DNA from: an uncultured Atopobium sp.
GTDB taxonomy: Bacteria > Actinomycetota > Coriobacteriia > Coriobacteriales > Atopobiaceae
Assembly: GCA_946647055.1 (NCBI GenBank)
Contig: CAMPCT010000030.1
Span: forward strand, 1 to 15,057
Length of the DNA stretch: 15,057 nucleotides
Direction of reading: 5' to 3'
Part shown: piece by piece, positions 15,011 to 15,057 of the stretch
Layout of the letters: every line of letters begins with the position of its first letter
Position numbering within the stretch: the first letter of the stretch is position 1
Position numbers and translations under genes: made by a program
The notes under the pieces: model-generated
What the model was told of the DNA's origin: nothing
Seen by the model: the letters and a program-made list of their open reading frames with translations, nothing else
Database searches by the model: none

Positions 15011-15013
15011 GCG

Positions 15014-15029
15014 AGAATTTCGAAATTCT
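15014..15029. promoter_or_regulatory. 16-bp perfect palindrome (operator-like) upstream of -35
   Basis: AGAATTTCGAAATTCT reads the same on both strands, with no mismatch and no spacer. It lies three bases upstream of the TTGACC -35, the usual place for a dimeric activator site. Its AT-rich make-up stands out in this GC-rich window. The encoded LuxR-type protein is one candidate binder. Confidence 0.55.
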
Positions 15030-15057
15030 TCCGTTCACGGCGATATTTATACCGCTC

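Overview
The window is high-GC bacterial DNA with tightly packed genes. Gene content and protein style point to an anaerobic actinobacterium of the class Coriobacteriia, probably the Olsenella/Atopobium side. The pointers are an Actinobacteria-type LexA box, DnaE1 with an intact PHP domain, a superoxide reductase, zinc-ribbon/DUF6273 envelope proteins, and an LpdC-type aromatic acid decarboxylase next to an anion permease. This placement is an inference from gene content; no rRNA gene is present.

Layout. (1) 1-2733, plus strand: a probable three-gene envelope operon. It holds the C-terminal part of a zinc-ribbon protein, a membrane-anchored zinc-ribbon protein with a DUF6273-like external domain, and a secreted protein with choline-binding-type repeats and a CHAP/NlpC-like Cys-His domain. 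A terminator-like hairpin follows. (2) 2774-7226, plus strand: a perfect CGAAC-N4-GTTCG SOS box, then dnaE (replicative Pol III alpha) and a SlyD-like FKBP prolyl isomerase, ending in a hairpin. (3) 7277-9537, plus strand: a class III-like superoxide reductase and a NAD+ synthetase homologue that appears to have lost the catalytic residues of both its domains, closed by a hairpin shared with the convergent unit. (4) 9556-11412, minus strand: idi (isopentenyl-diphosphate isomerase) and a lipoprotein HAD phosphatase, behind a TATAAT promoter. (5) 11414-15057, minus strand: an LpdC-like UbiD-family decarboxylase, a DASS/SLC13-type anion permease and a small stand-alone LuxR-type HTH protein. This unit has an elaborate promoter region (16-bp perfect palindrome, second inverted repeat, leader hairpin), an intercistronic hairpin and two tandem 30-bp hairpins at its 3' end.

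How they work together. Region 5 reads as a self-contained aromatic acid unit: anion uptake, non-oxidative decarboxylation of a gallate- or protocatechuate-like acid using prenylated FMN, and a dedicated regulator. Region 2 couples replicative polymerase expression to DNA damage, if the LexA box is real. Region 3 pairs oxygen defence with a NadE pseudoenzyme of unknown role, which is the most novel-looking protein here. I saw no tRNA, rRNA, CRISPR array, insertion sequence or prophage gene.
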